DNA of 64,000 nucleotides from DASYQD01 sp963846495 (GCA_963846495.1 CAWJWP010000030.1:220404-284403), one strand, 5' to 3'. Positions 1 to 10,567 are shown, counted from the stretch's first letter. Numbers and translations are program-made. Notes: a model not told the origin generated them from the letters alone.

Positions 1-125
1 TCGATCACCGTCGCATCGCCGGCGGCGGGAGTCGCGGCCGGCGCGGCGTGCTCGTGCTGGGCGACGAGCGCCGCGGCGCCGCAGAGCAGCGCGGCGGCAA
101 ACAGACAAAGAGCTGGCTTGTGCAT
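1..125 (-). CDS. Secreted protein, N-terminal fragment
   Basis: Only the first 41 codons are in the window; the gene runs off the left edge. It starts with ATG at 125 and reads MHKPALCLFAAALLCGAAA, a clear Sec signal peptide (basic n-region, hydrophobic core), followed by a His/Ala/Pro-rich linker (QHEHAAPAATPAAG). The product is therefore exported. It is divergent from the TPR gene at 237. The functional domain is not visible, so no role can be given. Confidence 0.55.
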   Translation of the reverse strand, partial: MHKPALCLFAAALLCGAAALVAQHEHAAPAATPAAGDATVI

Positions 126-236
126 GGGAGTGGGCCCTCGTGGAAGCGCTGATTGTAGTCGGCGGCCGTTCGGGAGCGCGGAGGGCGGCTGCTAGCATTC
201 GCTGCCGTTCGCAAGGCTCGCTCACCCATCGAAAGC

Positions 237-1457
237 ATGCGCCCCGTTTGCCTGTTGCTGCTCGCTTCGTCGATCGCGCCGCTCGCGGCGGGTGCGACGG
301 CGGCTAACGCGCCGCCGACGCGCGCGGCTGCTCCTCCCGCGGCCGCGGCCGCGGCCACGCCCGCGCCGGCCGGCGCCGCAGCGGCTCCCGGATCGGCCGC
401 GCAGGGCGCCGCCTTCGAGCGCGCGCTCGAACGCGTGGCGGCGAAGGACTTCGCCGCGGCCGTCGCGCTTCTCGAGCCGTTTGCCAAGTCGGGCGAGGCA
501 TTGCCGCCGGTGCGCACGGTGCTCGCCGTGTCGTACCTCGAGCTGGGGCGCGCCGCCGACGCGGCAGCAGCGGTGGCGCCGGTCGCGGCGCGCGAGGACG
601 CGGCGCCGCCGCTCCTCTACCAGGCGGCGCGCGCCGCCGCTGCGCTCGGCCAGCAGGCGCAGGCGGAGGGCTACCTCGCGCGCGCCGCGGCCAAGGAGCC
701 CGCGTCGCTCGCGGCGCGCACGCTGGGCCTGCACCGCGCCGCCGCCGGCGAGCTCGTCGACGCGTGCCGCCTGCTGCGCCCCTACGTCACCGCGCGCGCC
801 GAGGACGAGGAGGCACGGCTCGGCACCGTCTACTGCAGCGTCGAGACCGGCGACCTCGCGGCCGGCGAGGAGCTGCTGCGGCCGCTGCCCGCCGAGCTGC
901 CGCGCGCGCGTGTGCTACGGGCGCGGCTGGCGCTGCTGCGCGGCCAGCCGTACGACGCCATCGCGCAGCTCGAGCCGCTCGCCAAATCGCCGCCGCCGGA
1001 GATCGCCTATGACCTGCGACGCAACCTCGCCGAGGCGTGGCTCGAGGTCGGCAAGTCGCAAGCGGCCGCCGAGCTGCTCGCCGGCCACGTGGGCGACGAC
1101 CTTCAGCTCGGGCTGATGCTCCTACGCGCGCGCGAGCAGTCCGGCGATCCCGACGGCGTGATCGCCGCCGCCGCGCCATTCTCGGCTCGGCTGCTGGCGA
1201 CGGAGGCACCGGCCGACGCGCCGAAGCTGACGCTGGCGAAGATGGCGCTCGCGTGGGGCCGCGCGCTGCTCGACCGCCACCGCTGGCCGGAAGCGGTCAC
1301 CGCGCTGCAGGCAGCGACGCGTTGGGCGCCCGACGATGCGCCCGCCTGGCAGGCGCTGGTGCAAGCGCTGCGCGGCGCCGGTCGGCGCGAGGAGGCGGAG
1401 GCGGCGATGGCTCGCCTGCGCGAGGTCGCGGCGGCCGCATCGGCGACGAAGCCGTAG
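237..1457 (+). CDS. Secreted TPR-repeat protein
   Basis: 406 residues. Residues 1-20 form a signal peptide (MRPVCLLLLASSIAPLAAGA), then an Ala/Pro linker to about residue 55. The rest is helical repeats of TPR type (for example ALPPVRTVLAVSYLELGRAADA, and a C-terminal repeat beginning WAPDDAPAWQALVQAL). TPR proteins of this kind scaffold complexes in the periplasm or on the outer membrane; no catalytic motif is seen. It resembles in composition the TPR protein at 4582-6284, so the two may be distant paralogues flanking the CRTAC1/deiminase genes. The ATG at 237 lacks a strong Shine-Dalgarno sequence. It is convergent with the deiminase-like gene. Confidence 0.8.
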   Translation: MRPVCLLLLASSIAPLAAGATAANAPPTRAAAPPAAAAAATPAPAGAAAAPGSAAQGAAFERALERVAAKDFAAAVALLEPFAKSGEALPPVRTVLAVSYLELGRAADAAAAVAPVAAREDAAPPLLYQAARAAAALGQQAQAEGYLARAAAKEPASLAARTLGLHRAAAGELVDACRLLRPYVTARAEDEEARLGTVYCSVETGDLAAGEELLRPLPAELPRARVLRARLALLRGQPYDAIAQLEPLAKSPPPEIAYDLRRNLAEAWLEVGKSQAAAELLAGHVGDDLQLGLMLLRAREQSGDPDGVIAAAAPFSARLLATEAPADAPKLTLAKMALAWGRALLDRHRWPEAVTALQAATRWAPDDAPAWQALVQALRGAGRREEAEAAMARLREVAAAASATKP

Positions 1458-1485
1458 CGTCGCCGGGCTAAGCCCACGAGCGTCG

Positions 1486-2877
1486 CTAATCGCCGGCGCG
1501 CAGGTGGTTCGAGGCGCAGCGGTAGCCGCCGTTGCGCGTGACGCTGCCGAGCAGCGGCGGCAACAGATCGAGTCGCACGCCCGCGGCGGCGAAGGCGTCG
1601 CGCGCGATGCGATCGCCGGCGGCGAGGTGCGAGGCGAATCCCTCGGCGCGGAAGCCGTCGGCGCGGCGCTCGACGACGACGTTGTTCCAGCCGACGAAGA
1701 AGTACTCGTCGGGGATCGAGCCGGGATCGCGCAGGACGGCGGCCGGAATCACGAACAACGGCAGCCGCGCCACGGTCCAGCCCTCGGTCGCTAGATGCTC
1801 GGCGACGAGGTCGAGGTACGACACGAGCGCGTGACCGCGCTGCGACGTGTGCGCGGTGGCGACGCCGGCTCCGACGGCGGCACCGTCGAGACGATAGGCG
1901 GCAGCGAACGTCGCGAGATCAGACGCGGCGAGGCCGGCGAGCAGCCGCCCGCCGGCCGCGAGATCGGCGACGAGCGCCGTGCCGCGCCGGCCACGCGGCG
2001 GGGTGATGCCGGCCTGCGGCAGCAACGTCACCAGTGAGTCGAGGTCGTAGCCGGCGCCGCCGAAGATCCGCTGCATGGATGCCAAGCGCACCGCGGGCTC
2101 GATGCCGTCGCCGGGCTCCGGCAGCGGGTGGACGGAGCGCACCGGCCGGCCAAAGAGCGCCGCCAGCTCGTCGGCGGCGCGCCGCATTGCGCTCACATAG
2201 TCGTCGACTCCCTTTGCCGTGGCGAAGCTCTCGACCGGCACTCGCGGCACGCCCAGCAGCTCGAGCACGCGCGGCTCGAAGGTGTGCAGGCTCGCCCACG
2301 CGGCGTCGCGGGTGAGCAGCACCTGGCCGTTGTGGAAGGGCACGTCGCTGCGCGCCCACCGCACGCCGCCCCATGCACGGTCGAGGTCGGATGGCAGACG
2401 CTCCACCAGCTCGGGGCCGAGCTGCAGGTCCGCCTCGCGGCCGCGCTGCAGGTTGGGCCGCACGATCACCCGCACCGCGCCGCCGCTCGCGCGCGCGAAG
2501 CTGAACGGGTCGCGCGGCCACGGCGAGTACGGCCCACCGCGCGTCTCCAGCAGCCGCAACGAAGTCGAAGCGAGGTCCGCGAGCTGGCGCGCCATCGGCG
2601 CGTCAACGAGCACGAGCAGCTGTCGCCGCGGATCGGCGGCGCGTAACGCGGCGAGCATCGCCCGCGCTTCGCCGGCGTCGACGAGCGAGGAGGGCAGCGA
2701 GTAGACCGAGGCGACGAGCGCGCGGTCTGGATCGTCCTCGATGCGGAAGCGTTCGTCGCGCAACTCCACGCGCAGCGTTTCCGCAGACCGCGGCGCCGAG
2801 GCCAGAGGTGCGCAAGCGAACGCGCAGGCCAGCGCGCACGTCAGCGCCGGACCCATCGAGCGCAGCGGCACCCTCAT
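1486..2877 (-). CDS. Secreted peptidyl-arginine-deiminase-like protein
   Basis: About 463 residues from the ATG at 2877. That start opens a signal peptide of lipoprotein character (MRVPLRSMGPALTCALACAF); a start at 2922 would overlap the previous gene and bury the signal. Visible motifs fit the guanidino-modifying (deiminase) fold: WPRDPF near residue 120, VPFHNGQ in the middle, WNNVVVE, and a C-terminal NGGYRCASNHLR whose Cys, ten residues from the end, matches in place and context the catalytic Cys of peptidyl-arginine deiminases (HCGTN) and agmatine deiminases (HCITQ). Family assignment is my inference from these motifs. It is last in the minus-strand run that starts with the TonB receptor. 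If active, it would hydrolyse guanidino groups outside the cytoplasm. Confidence 0.6.
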   Translation of the reverse strand: MRVPLRSMGPALTCALACAFACAPLASAPRSAETLRVELRDERFRIEDDPDRALVASVYSLPSSLVDAGEARAMLAALRAADPRRQLLVLVDAPMARQLADLASTSLRLLETRGGPYSPWPRDPFSFARASGGAVRVIVRPNLQRGREADLQLGPELVERLPSDLDRAWGGVRWARSDVPFHNGQVLLTRDAAWASLHTFEPRVLELLGVPRVPVESFATAKGVDDYVSAMRRAADELAALFGRPVRSVHPLPEPGDGIEPAVRLASMQRIFGGAGYDLDSLVTLLPQAGITPPRGRRGTALVADLAAGGRLLAGLAASDLATFAAAYRLDGAAVGAGVATAHTSQRGHALVSYLDLVAEHLATEGWTVARLPLFVIPAAVLRDPGSIPDEYFFVGWNNVVVERRADGFRAEGFASHLAAGDRIARDAFAAAGVRLDLLPPLLGSVTRNGGYRCASNHLRAGD

Positions 2878-2902
2878 AGGTGAACCGTAACTCGACCGGC
2901 TC

Positions 2903-4556
2903 TCATCGCGACTCGCCGACAACGCGCACGCGCCGCCGCGCCGGCAGGTCGAAGAACGCCTGCGTGCGCCCGTCGGGCCAACGCACGACGAGCCGCTCCA
3001 CCCGCTCCGCGGCGCCGAGCCCGAAGTGACTGCTCATCGCGTGCTGCGACAGGTACGAGCTACCGGTCCGCACCTCACGCAGTTGGGTACGACCGCCAGC
3101 GGCAACGGTGACGCGGGCGCCGATCGCGAACGTATTCCGCGACGAGTCTCCGACGTCGACGAGCAGGAACGCGCCCTTCGCCTCGCCGGTGCTTTCCCAC
3201 ACCTCCGCCAACTCGTTGGTGGCGAGGATGGCCGCGTCGAGGTCGCCGTCGCCGTCGAGGTCGCCGGTGGCGAGGCCGCGGCTGACGCGCAGGAGGTCCA
3301 TGCCGGTGTCGAGCGCCTCCGCGAAGGTGCCGTTGCCGAGGTTCTCGTAGACCTGGTTGCGCTGCGCGAACTGCGCGCCCTGGCGCAGCTGCCCCACGAT
3401 GTCGTTGACGTGACCGTTGGCGACCAGCAGGTCGAGGTCGCCGTCGAGGTCGAGGTCGAGGAAGTCGATGCCGAAGCCGAGCGACAGCAGCGACGGCTCG
3501 GCGAGCTTGGCGACGAAGCGCGTGTCCTGGAAGAGCCCGTCGCCGAGGTTGCGCCGCAGCCCGAGGCTCTCGAGGTCGAAGTTGGTGATCACGATGTCGA
3601 AGCGGCCGTCGCCGTCGTAGTCGTCGAGGTCGATGCCCATCCCCGCCTCCGGCTTGGCGTTGGGCGACAGCGCCACGCCGGCGAGCAGGCCCATCTCCTC
3701 GAAGGTGCCGTCGCCGCGGTTGCGGAACAGCAGGTTGGGATCGCCGTCGTTGGCGACGAAGAGGTCAGGCCAGCCGTCGAGGTCGAAGTCGAAGAAACCG
3801 ACGCCGAGGCCGTGGAGCCCCGGCTCGACGACCCCCGCCGCCGCGGTCGCGTCGACGAAGGTGCCGTCGCCGCGGTTCTTGTAGAAGCGGTCGGCGACGC
3901 CGGCGTACGCCTGCGGCTTGCAGTAGCCGACGATGCCGGTCGCCGGCTCGCGGCAGTCGCGGTGCTTGGCCGGCGTGAAGTCGGCGTAGTTGGCGACGTA
4001 GAGGTCGAGGTCGCCGTCGCGGTCGACGTCGGCGAAGGCGGCGCCGGCGCTCCACGCCGGGTCGCCGACGCCCGCCGCGGCGGTGACGTCGGTGAAGCCG
4101 CCGTCGCCGTCGTTGCGGAAGAGCTGGTTCGCTCCCATCGCGGTGACGTAGAGGTCCAGGTCGCCGTCGCCGTCGACGTCCCCCGCGGCGGCGCCGGCGC
4201 CGTAGCCGCTGACGGCGATGCGCGAGCGCGCCGTCTGGTCGACGAAGCGGCCGGGGCCGTCGTTGCGGAAGAGGCGCGAGCGCGGCGGCTCGCCGTCGTA
4301 GCCCGGCAGCGCGCCGCCGTCGACGAAGAAGAGGTCCTCGTCGCCGTCGCCGTCGTAGTCGAAGACGACGACGCCGCCGACCATCGTCTCCACCATGTAG
4401 CGCCGGCCGGTGGAGGCGTTGTGGTGGCGGAAGTCGACGCCCCACGTGGCGCCGGCGCGGCGGAAAGCGGATGGCGCTGGCGTGAAGCGGCGACGCGAGC
4501 GGCAGGAGGACTAGGAGCAGCAGCGTGCCAGCGAGCGCTCGCGGCGGTCCGAGCAT
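2903..4556 (-). CDS. CRTAC1-family FG-GAP/VCBS protein with ASPIC/UnbV domain (frameshifted)
   Basis: A secreted beta-propeller protein. Many DxDGDGDxD calcium-binding loops (FDYDGDGDEDLFF, DVDGDGDLDLYV, DLDLDGDLDLLV) mark FG-GAP/VCBS repeats, and the C-terminus (RLVVRWPDGRTQAF) is the ASPIC/UnbV domain. The mature frame continues upstream of its first Met as VDFRHHNASTGRRYMVETM, the usual start of this family, but the signal peptide (MLGPPRALAGTLLLLVLLP, ATG at 4556, GAGG upstream) is in another frame. Removing one base from the AAA at 4464-4466 joins them into about 550 codons. I read this as a sequencing error. It lies 25 nt downstream of the TPR gene and is likely co-expressed with it. 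Confidence 0.85.
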
Positions 4557-4581
4557 CAGCGCCCGCCTCACCCCGCGTGCG

Positions 4582-6284
4582 CTACGAAGTGCCCTTGCGC
4601 AGCTGCTCGAGGTTGGCCGCTGCGTTCTTGTCCTGCGGGTTGATGGCGAGCACCTGCTCGAGCAGCTTGCGCGCCTCGTCGTTCTTGCCGCTCTCCATGA
4701 GCAGCACCGCGAGGTCGCTCATCGCCGCCGTGTGCCGCGGCTGCATCTGCAGGGTGCGGCGGAAGTCGCGCTCGGCGCCCTGCAGGTCGTGCATCGCCAT
4801 CTCGACGGCGCCGCGCAGGTAGACGAAGTCGGGGTTGCCGGGCGCGCTCACCACCGCCGCGTCGGCCGCGTTCAGCGCTGCAGCGTTCTGCTGCTGGGAG
4901 AGCAGCAGCCGCACCTGGAGCGTGTGCGCCAGCTCGTCGTCGGGAGCGGCCTGCAGGCGCTGGCGGATGATGTCGAGCGCCTGCTGCGTGCGCCCCTGCT
5001 GCGCCAGGCTCATCGCCGTCGAGGCGTAGGCCGGCAGCGCCGGCCCACTCGCGGCGGCAGCAGCCTCGCCGGCGGGCGCCGCGCCGGGCGGAGCCGAAGG
5101 AGCGAGCGCGCGCGCCCGCGCCGCCGCCAGGGTCTGCGCCTGCTCACGCGCCTGCGCCGCCTCGGCACCGCGGCCGGCGGCCTCGAAAGCGCGCGAAAGC
5201 GCCTGCCACGTGGGCTCGTCCTGCGGGCGCAGCTTCGTCGCCTTCTGCAGCACCGTTACCGCCTCGCCGGTCTTACCGGCGCCGATGAGCAGCTCGCCGT
5301 ACTCGCGCGCGATAGCGGCGGCGGGCCGCGGATCGCCGACCGAGTTGGAATCGGCCGGCAGCTTGCTCGCGAGCGGCGCCAGCGTGACCATCGCCGCGGC
5401 GGCGTTGCCGGCCTGCCGCTGCGCGCGCCCGAGAAGCAGCACCAGGGCGGGCACGTTGCCGGCCTTACCGGCGAGGGTCTCGACCGCCTTCGCCGGCTGG
5501 CCGGCGAGCAGGTAGGCCTCGGCGGCGACGCGGCGCACCTCGAGGTCGATCCCCGGCGGGTGGTTGGCAAGCACCGGTTGCAGCTTGGCGAGCGCCGCCG
5601 GGCCGTCGCCGACGAGCACCTGGATGCGCGCCTCGAGGAGCTGCACCGCCGGGCTCTCGACCAAACCGTGCAGCAGCTGCGCCGCCTCGAGCGGCCGCTC
5701 GAGGCCGATGGCGAGCGTCGCCGCCACCAGCCGCGCGTCGCCGTCGTCGGCGTGGTTGAGCGTCCACGGACGCAGCATCGCGTAGGCCTCGACGACGCGC
5801 CCCTGCCGCGACAGCAGGAGGCCGAGGTCGCGCCGCGCCGGCGAGGTCGGCTCCTTGTCCACCGAGCGCGCGAGGTAAACCTGACCAGAGGCGATGTCGT
5901 TCGAGAGCAGCGCGGCGCGGCCGGCGTTGTAGAGCACGGCGGCTTCCGCGTCGTCGCGGTCGGCGAGCGGCTTGAGCGCGGCGAGCGCGTCGGCAGCGCG
6001 GTTCTCGCGCAGGTAGAGCGCGCCGAGCAGCGACTGCCCGCGCGGCGGCAGCTCGGGCGCGACCGCGCTCGAGCCGCGCGATGGCGTCCTTCGACCTTCC
6101 CCGCCTGCGCCAGCGCCGCCGCCTCCTGCGTCGCCGTCTCGCCGGCGGCCGTGCCGGCGGCGGGCGCTGGAGCCGCCGGACGTGGCGCCGGCGCGGCGGC
6201 CGGCGGCGCGCCGGTCTGCGCCGCGGCAGCGGTTACGAGCAGCGATGACGAGAGCAGTGTGAGCAGGACGAGCGATCGCTTCAT
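4582..6284 (-). CDS. Secreted TPR-repeat protein (two frameshifts)
   Basis: The signal peptide (MKRSLVLLTLLSSSLLVTAAAA) and Ala/Pro linker start at ATG 6284, but the TPR body is in another frame. Two single-base insertions close together explain this: near 6087 (restoring GKVEDAIARLER) and near 6063 (restoring VAPELPPRGQSLLGALYL). With both removed the gene is 567 codons. The body has at least eight TPR-like helical repeats; the last four (for example ALNAADAAVVSAPGNPDFVYLRG and NDEARKLLEQVLAINPQDKN) are the most canonical. Probable role: periplasmic or surface scaffold acting with the flanking CRTAC1 and carboxypeptidase-regulatory/TPR proteins. Confidence 0.8.
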
Positions 6285-6348
6285 GGTCGTGTCGGCTCCG
6301 GGGCAGTTCGTGAGGTGCGCGGATCGCCCGCCCCTGCGTCTCGCTGCG

Positions 6349-7323
6349 CTACTTGATTTCCTTCAGGAACTCCTTCGCCTCCGCCGCGTACTTGTGATCG
6401 GGGGAGATCTCGAGGAGCTTCTGGAAGTCGGCCTTGGCCTCGGCGTTCTTCCCCTTGTTGAGGCTGACCAAGCCGCGGTAGTAGTAGGCGTCGGGCAGCT
6501 CCGGGTTCTCCTTCACCACCTGGTCGAACTTGGCGAAGGCCTCCTCCATCTTGCCTTCGTTGAACGCCTTGATGCCGATGTTCAAGATGGAGTTGGGGTC
6601 CATCTTGGTGCCCGCCGGCAGCTTGGCGATGTACTGCTGCGCTTCGGCCTCGCGGCCGGAGGCGATCAGCAAGTCGGCAGTGAGCTTGAGGGTGTCGACG
6701 TCGTCCGGCTTGATCGCCAGCGCCTTCTGCAGCGAGGCGACCGCCTCGTTGGTCTTCCCCTCCTGATACTGCGTGTTGGCGATGGCGCGCAGGATCATGG
6801 GGTGGAACTGCGGGTCCTCGAGCTTCGAGAGCGCGGTCTCGTACTCGGCGCGCGCCTCGGCCCACTTCTTCTGCTCGAGCAGCGCGTTGCCGCGCTCGAG
6901 GGCCGCCTTCGCCTGGCCGGCGGTGCTCTCCTTCTCAGCCTGCTCGTAGACCTCCTTGGGGATCACCTTGAGCGTGATGTTGAGCGGCTGGGCGGGGCCT
7001 GGCGAGACCTTGATCTGTCCCTCCGACGCCAGGAAGCCCTCTTTCTCGATGAGGATCCCCCAGGCGCCGTTGGCGAGACCGAGGACCGACCAGCGGCCTC
7101 TCTTGTCGGTGGTGATCTGAGCCGGGCCGGGCTTCGCCGCTTCCACCCGGTCGGCGCCCATGCGGAGGGTGATGGTGGCGCCCTCGACAGGCTGGCCCTG
7201 CTCGTCCTTGACGGCGCCCTGCAGCCGCCCCTGGCCCGCCCACTCCTGCGCCACGGCTGGCGCGGCGAGGGCGGCGAGGACGAGGACGGACGCGGCAATC
7301 GTGATCCGACGCATCTTGTGCAT
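6349..7323 (-). CDS. Carboxypeptidase-regulatory-like domain plus TPR secreted protein
   Basis: 324 residues. A signal peptide ends near AVAQ-EWAG (residue 26). Residues 30-110 are a carboxypeptidase-regulatory-like Ig domain (GAVKDEQGQPVEGATITLR, then ITTDKRGRWSVLGLANGAW). Residues 150-324 are TPR repeats (TKMDPNSILNIGIKAFNEGK, PDAYYYRGLVSLNKGKN). The same regulatory domain opens the TonB receptor next door, which suggests the two proteins share a partner or location. A strong terminator separates it from the receptor gene, so it probably has its own promoter in 7324-7410, although I cannot pick a convincing one there. The start at 7323 (MHKMRR) could also be the Met at residue 4. Confidence 0.85.
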   Translation of the reverse strand: MHKMRRITIAASVLVLAALAAPAVAQEWAGQGRLQGAVKDEQGQPVEGATITLRMGADRVEAAKPGPAQITTDKRGRWSVLGLANGAWGILIEKEGFLASEGQIKVSPGPAQPLNITLKVIPKEVYEQAEKESTAGQAKAALERGNALLEQKKWAEARAEYETALSKLEDPQFHPMILRAIANTQYQEGKTNEAVASLQKALAIKPDDVDTLKLTADLLIASGREAEAQQYIAKLPAGTKMDPNSILNIGIKAFNEGKMEEAFAKFDQVVKENPELPDAYYYRGLVSLNKGKNAEAKADFQKLLEISPDHKYAAEAKEFLKEIK

Positions 7324-7417
7324 GTGAGGTCTCCTTGGAGCCTGGATTTGTGGGACCCAGGAGGCAGACGCGCTACGCGCGCCTATCCAGCATATCCAAG
7401 CAGGCAGAACAAAGAAA

Positions 7418-7443
7418 AACCGCCGGGGCTTCCCCCGGCGGTT
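7418..7443 (-). terminator. Rho-independent terminator of the TonB receptor gene
   Basis: On the minus strand an 11-bp GC-rich stem (AACCGCCGGGG paired with CCCCGGCGGTT, loop GAAG) is followed at once by a T-rich tract (TTTTTCTTTG, complement of 7409-7418). This is a textbook intrinsic terminator. It lies about 55 nt past the TonB receptor stop. Confidence 0.9.
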
Positions 7444-7456
7444 GGAAGGTCAGGTG

Positions 7457-7482
7457 GAGCCGCCGGACCGTTCCGGCGGCTC
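7457..7482 (-). other. Stable hairpin just after the TonB receptor stop
   Basis: A perfect 11-bp stem (GAGCCGCCGGA with TCCGGCGGCTC, four-base loop) begins 14 nt after the stop codon. It has no T-tract, so it is more likely a 3'-end stabilising hairpin that precedes the true terminator at 7418-7443. Confidence 0.6.
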
Positions 7483-7496
7483 TGCCCAAGCGACGA

Positions 7497-10400
7497 TCAG
7501 CGGAAGCTGATGCGGGCGCCGAGGCGGTAGATGCGCGGGCTCACGATCTCGCGCACGTTGTCCGAAGTGGACTGCGCGAGGCGGTGATTGCGCTGCAGGG
7601 TGTACTGCTCGTTGAACACGTTGAACACGTCGACGCCGATGGTGAGGCCGAAGTCCGAGAAGGAGAACTCCTTCTCGACGCGGGCGTCGAACATGTGGAT
7701 GTCGTCGAACCGGAACTCGTCCGGATCGCTGACCGCCGACACGGACTGCGCAGCGAAGTTCGTGTTGGCGTCGCTGGCCAGCGTGTTGCCGCGCGAGCGC
7801 CAGTAGGGGATCGGGTAGCCCTCGCGGCCGGTGAGGTTGGCCGCGACGTTGAAGCCCCACCCACGGTCGGGCGCGATCTGGTAGAGGCCGTTGACGCTGT
7901 ACGACCACTCGCTGTTGATGTAGATGCCGCCCTTGCTGCCCGAGCCCGTGCCCGAGCCCTGCATCACGACGTCACCCTCGCGGGTGCCACCGTTGAGGGT
8001 CTCGGTGGGGTTCTCGAGCTCGCTGCCGGGCACCGAGGACCACGTCCAGTCGGCAAAGGTGAAGTTGCCGCGCAGCATCCAGCGGTTGGCGAGACGCTTG
8101 TTGAAGGTCAGCGCCGCGCCCTTGTACTCCTGCTCGCGGTCACCGTTCTCGAGGAAGCGCCCGCCGCGCGAGGAGACGCCCGGCCGCAGCGTGTACCAGG
8201 TGAGGGCGCGAGTCGTGCCGTCCGGCAGCGCCTGGTTGAAGGTCACCGGGACGTAGTCGGCACGCGTGGTGCACACGACCGAGCGAGTTGAGGTTGGCGC
8301 CCGTGAACGCCGGGCAGAGCAGCGGATCGCCGGCGTCCTGGCACTCGGCGGTGCTGCCGTCGAATACCAGCCACTCGGTCTCGATGATGTCGCTGATCTT
8401 GCGGTAGGTGAGGTTCAACCCGACCACGAACTCCGGCAGGAGCGCGTGCTCGAGGCCGAACAGCACCTCGTCGCTGATCGGCGCGCTGAGGTCGCGAGTC
8501 GACGCCGTTGGAGTTGAGCAGGCCGTTGTTGCGCGGGTCGACGTTGGCGGAGATGCCGAACGGCGCGACCACCTCGTTGGCGGTGACGTTGCCGTCGTTA
8601 CCGGCACCCGTCGGCTGGGTGGTGATCCAGTAGGTGTAGCCCGGGGTGCGCAGCGGGTCGGTCCAGCTCACCGTGCCCGAGCCGAGCTGGTCGGAGAAGC
8701 GCGCATAGCTGGCCCGCAGCAGGGTCTTGCGCTCGGCGCCGAGGGCGTAGGTGACGCCCAGGCGCGGGTTGATGTTGGTCCAGTCGAACCCGGCGTCACG
8801 TTCGCCGTGGCTCACTGCCGGCAGGGCCCACTCGGCGTTCCCCGGCGCGCTGGAGGCGAGTTGGGTGCCTTCCTGCTTGTCCCAGCGGATGCCGGCGTTG
8901 AAGGTCAGGTTGCCGACCGTCATGGTGTCCTGGGCGTAAACGCTGGTGTACTTGATGTTCTGCTTGGCGTTGCCCGGACGGTCAGCGTTGAGGACGCTGA
9001 AGCCGGCGAAGCCGTAGAAGGCCAGCGAGTCGAGGACGTAGCCCTCGCCCGCCCAGTTGGTGAGCGAGCCCACCTCGGCCTCACGGAAACCGGCGCCGAA
9101 CTTCAGCTCGTGCGACAGGTTGCCGGTGTTGAAGAAGCTCGAAGCGTCGGCCTTGAAGTTGTCCTGCGGACGCTCGGTCTGGTACAGGTAGAAGCTGTTG
9201 TGCCAGACGCCGTCGACGCCGGCGGTGGCGTCGATGCCGAGACCGCCCTGCGGCGCCAGCTGGAAGCCGCCGTTGACCTTCGAGTACATGCCGGTCAGGT
9301 AGAAGTTCGAGGAGAAGATGTGCGTGTCCTCGATCTTCCAGGTGGTCGGCTTGGGCCCGAACTTGCCCTGGTCGAACGTCGTCTCCTGCGGACGGGTGGG
9401 ACCGGCGTTACGGCCGATCTTCACCTTGTCGCTGTCGAAGTAGAAGCCCGACGCCGAGTTGTTCGACGCGACCTGCGCGTTGATCTTGGCGTTCTTCGCC
9501 TCGAGGTCGGTGAAGTCGACCACGTTGGCGATGGTGCGCAGCTGGATCTTCTGCTTGCCGTACGACCCCCAGACCCACAGCCGGTCCTTGACGATCGGAC
9601 CGCCGACCTCGGCACCGTAGTCGTGCACGAAGTCGATCTGGTTGCCCTGCGTGAAGGAGGCCTGCGGGGTGGTCACGCCGGAACCGGCGCGCCACGCGCC
9701 GGCCCTGGCCAGCTCGGAGCGGTCGATGGCGAGGTCGGCCTGCTCGGGCAGGATGCCGAAGGCGCCGTCGCGGTCCGTCTCGTAGCGGCGCGCGCTGCCC
9801 CGCCACTCGTTGGTGCCGCGCTTGGTCACCATGTTGAGCACCACGCCGCCGGTGGCCATCGTGGTGTCCGAGCCGCCCGTCGTCACCTGCATCTCTTCGA
9901 AGGCGTCGAAGTCGTAGTAGGCCGGCGAGGAGCCGAGGGCCGCCATGTCGGTGATGACGACGCCGTCCACCGACCACACGGCCTGGTCGCCGGTCGAGCC
10001 GGTGCCCACGTACTGCGACTGCTGGCCGCTCTCGTTACCGCCGACGTTGATGCGGTCGGTGAGCACGCCAGGCGTAGTCTGCAGGATCGCCCACGGGTCG
10101 CGGGCGGTGGGGATCTTCTCGAGCTCGGTCGACGCGACGGTGGCGCCGGTCGAAATCCGGCGCTCGTCGAGCAGCGGCGACTCCGCCGTCACCGTGATCA
10201 CGTCCTCGACCGCACCGCTCATCGTGACCTCGATGTTGGTGTTGCGGCCGACGTTGACCGTGATGTTCGGGTAGTCGACGGTCGAGAAGCCCTCGAGCTC
10301 GGCCTTGAGGCCGTAAGAGCCGGGGGAGAGGCTGAGGAAGCGGAACTGACCCTGAGCGTTGGTCACCTGCACCTGCGGCGCGCCGCCGCCGGTCAAGGTC

Positions 10401-10549
10401 ACGGTCACGCCGGGCAGCGCCGAGCCCTGCTCGTCCGAGACGGTGCCGTAGAGGTTACCGGTCTGCAGCTGGGCGTAAGCCCCGCCAGCGACCAGCAGCG
10501 CCAGCGCCGCGATGGCGAAAGCGCGAGTCCAAAGATTGGAGCTCTTCAT
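7497..10549 (-). CDS. TonB-dependent outer-membrane receptor (two frameshifts)
   Basis: About 1016 residues once two extra bases are removed, near 8500 (restoring NGVDRDLSAPISDEV) and near 8280 (joining NLNSL to VCTTRADYVPVTF). It has a signal peptide (ATG 10549, MKSSNLWTRAFAIAALALL), an N-terminal carboxypeptidase-regulatory domain (GTVSDEQGSALPGVTVTLTG, residues 30-110), a plug (VITVTAESPLLDERR, then IPTARDPWAILQTTPGV) and a long beta-barrel ending YRLGARISFR. Such Oar/SusC-like receptors import large substrates or bind surface polymers using ExbBD-TonB energy. No TonB box is obvious. A GGAG lies 12 nt before the chosen ATG; MEIDWT at 10567 is an alternative start. The substrate is unknown. 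Confidence 0.9.
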
Positions 10550-10567
10550 TGTCCAGTCGATCTCCAT

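Noticed and set aside
3026..4822. A 598-codon plus-strand open frame rich in EVEVEV repeats
   Set aside because: Mirror image of the DGDGD repeats of the CRTAC1 gene on the other strand.
4525..7530. A 1001-codon plus-strand open frame
   Set aside because: Antisense to the TPR genes, no recognisable domain; composition of a frame shadow.
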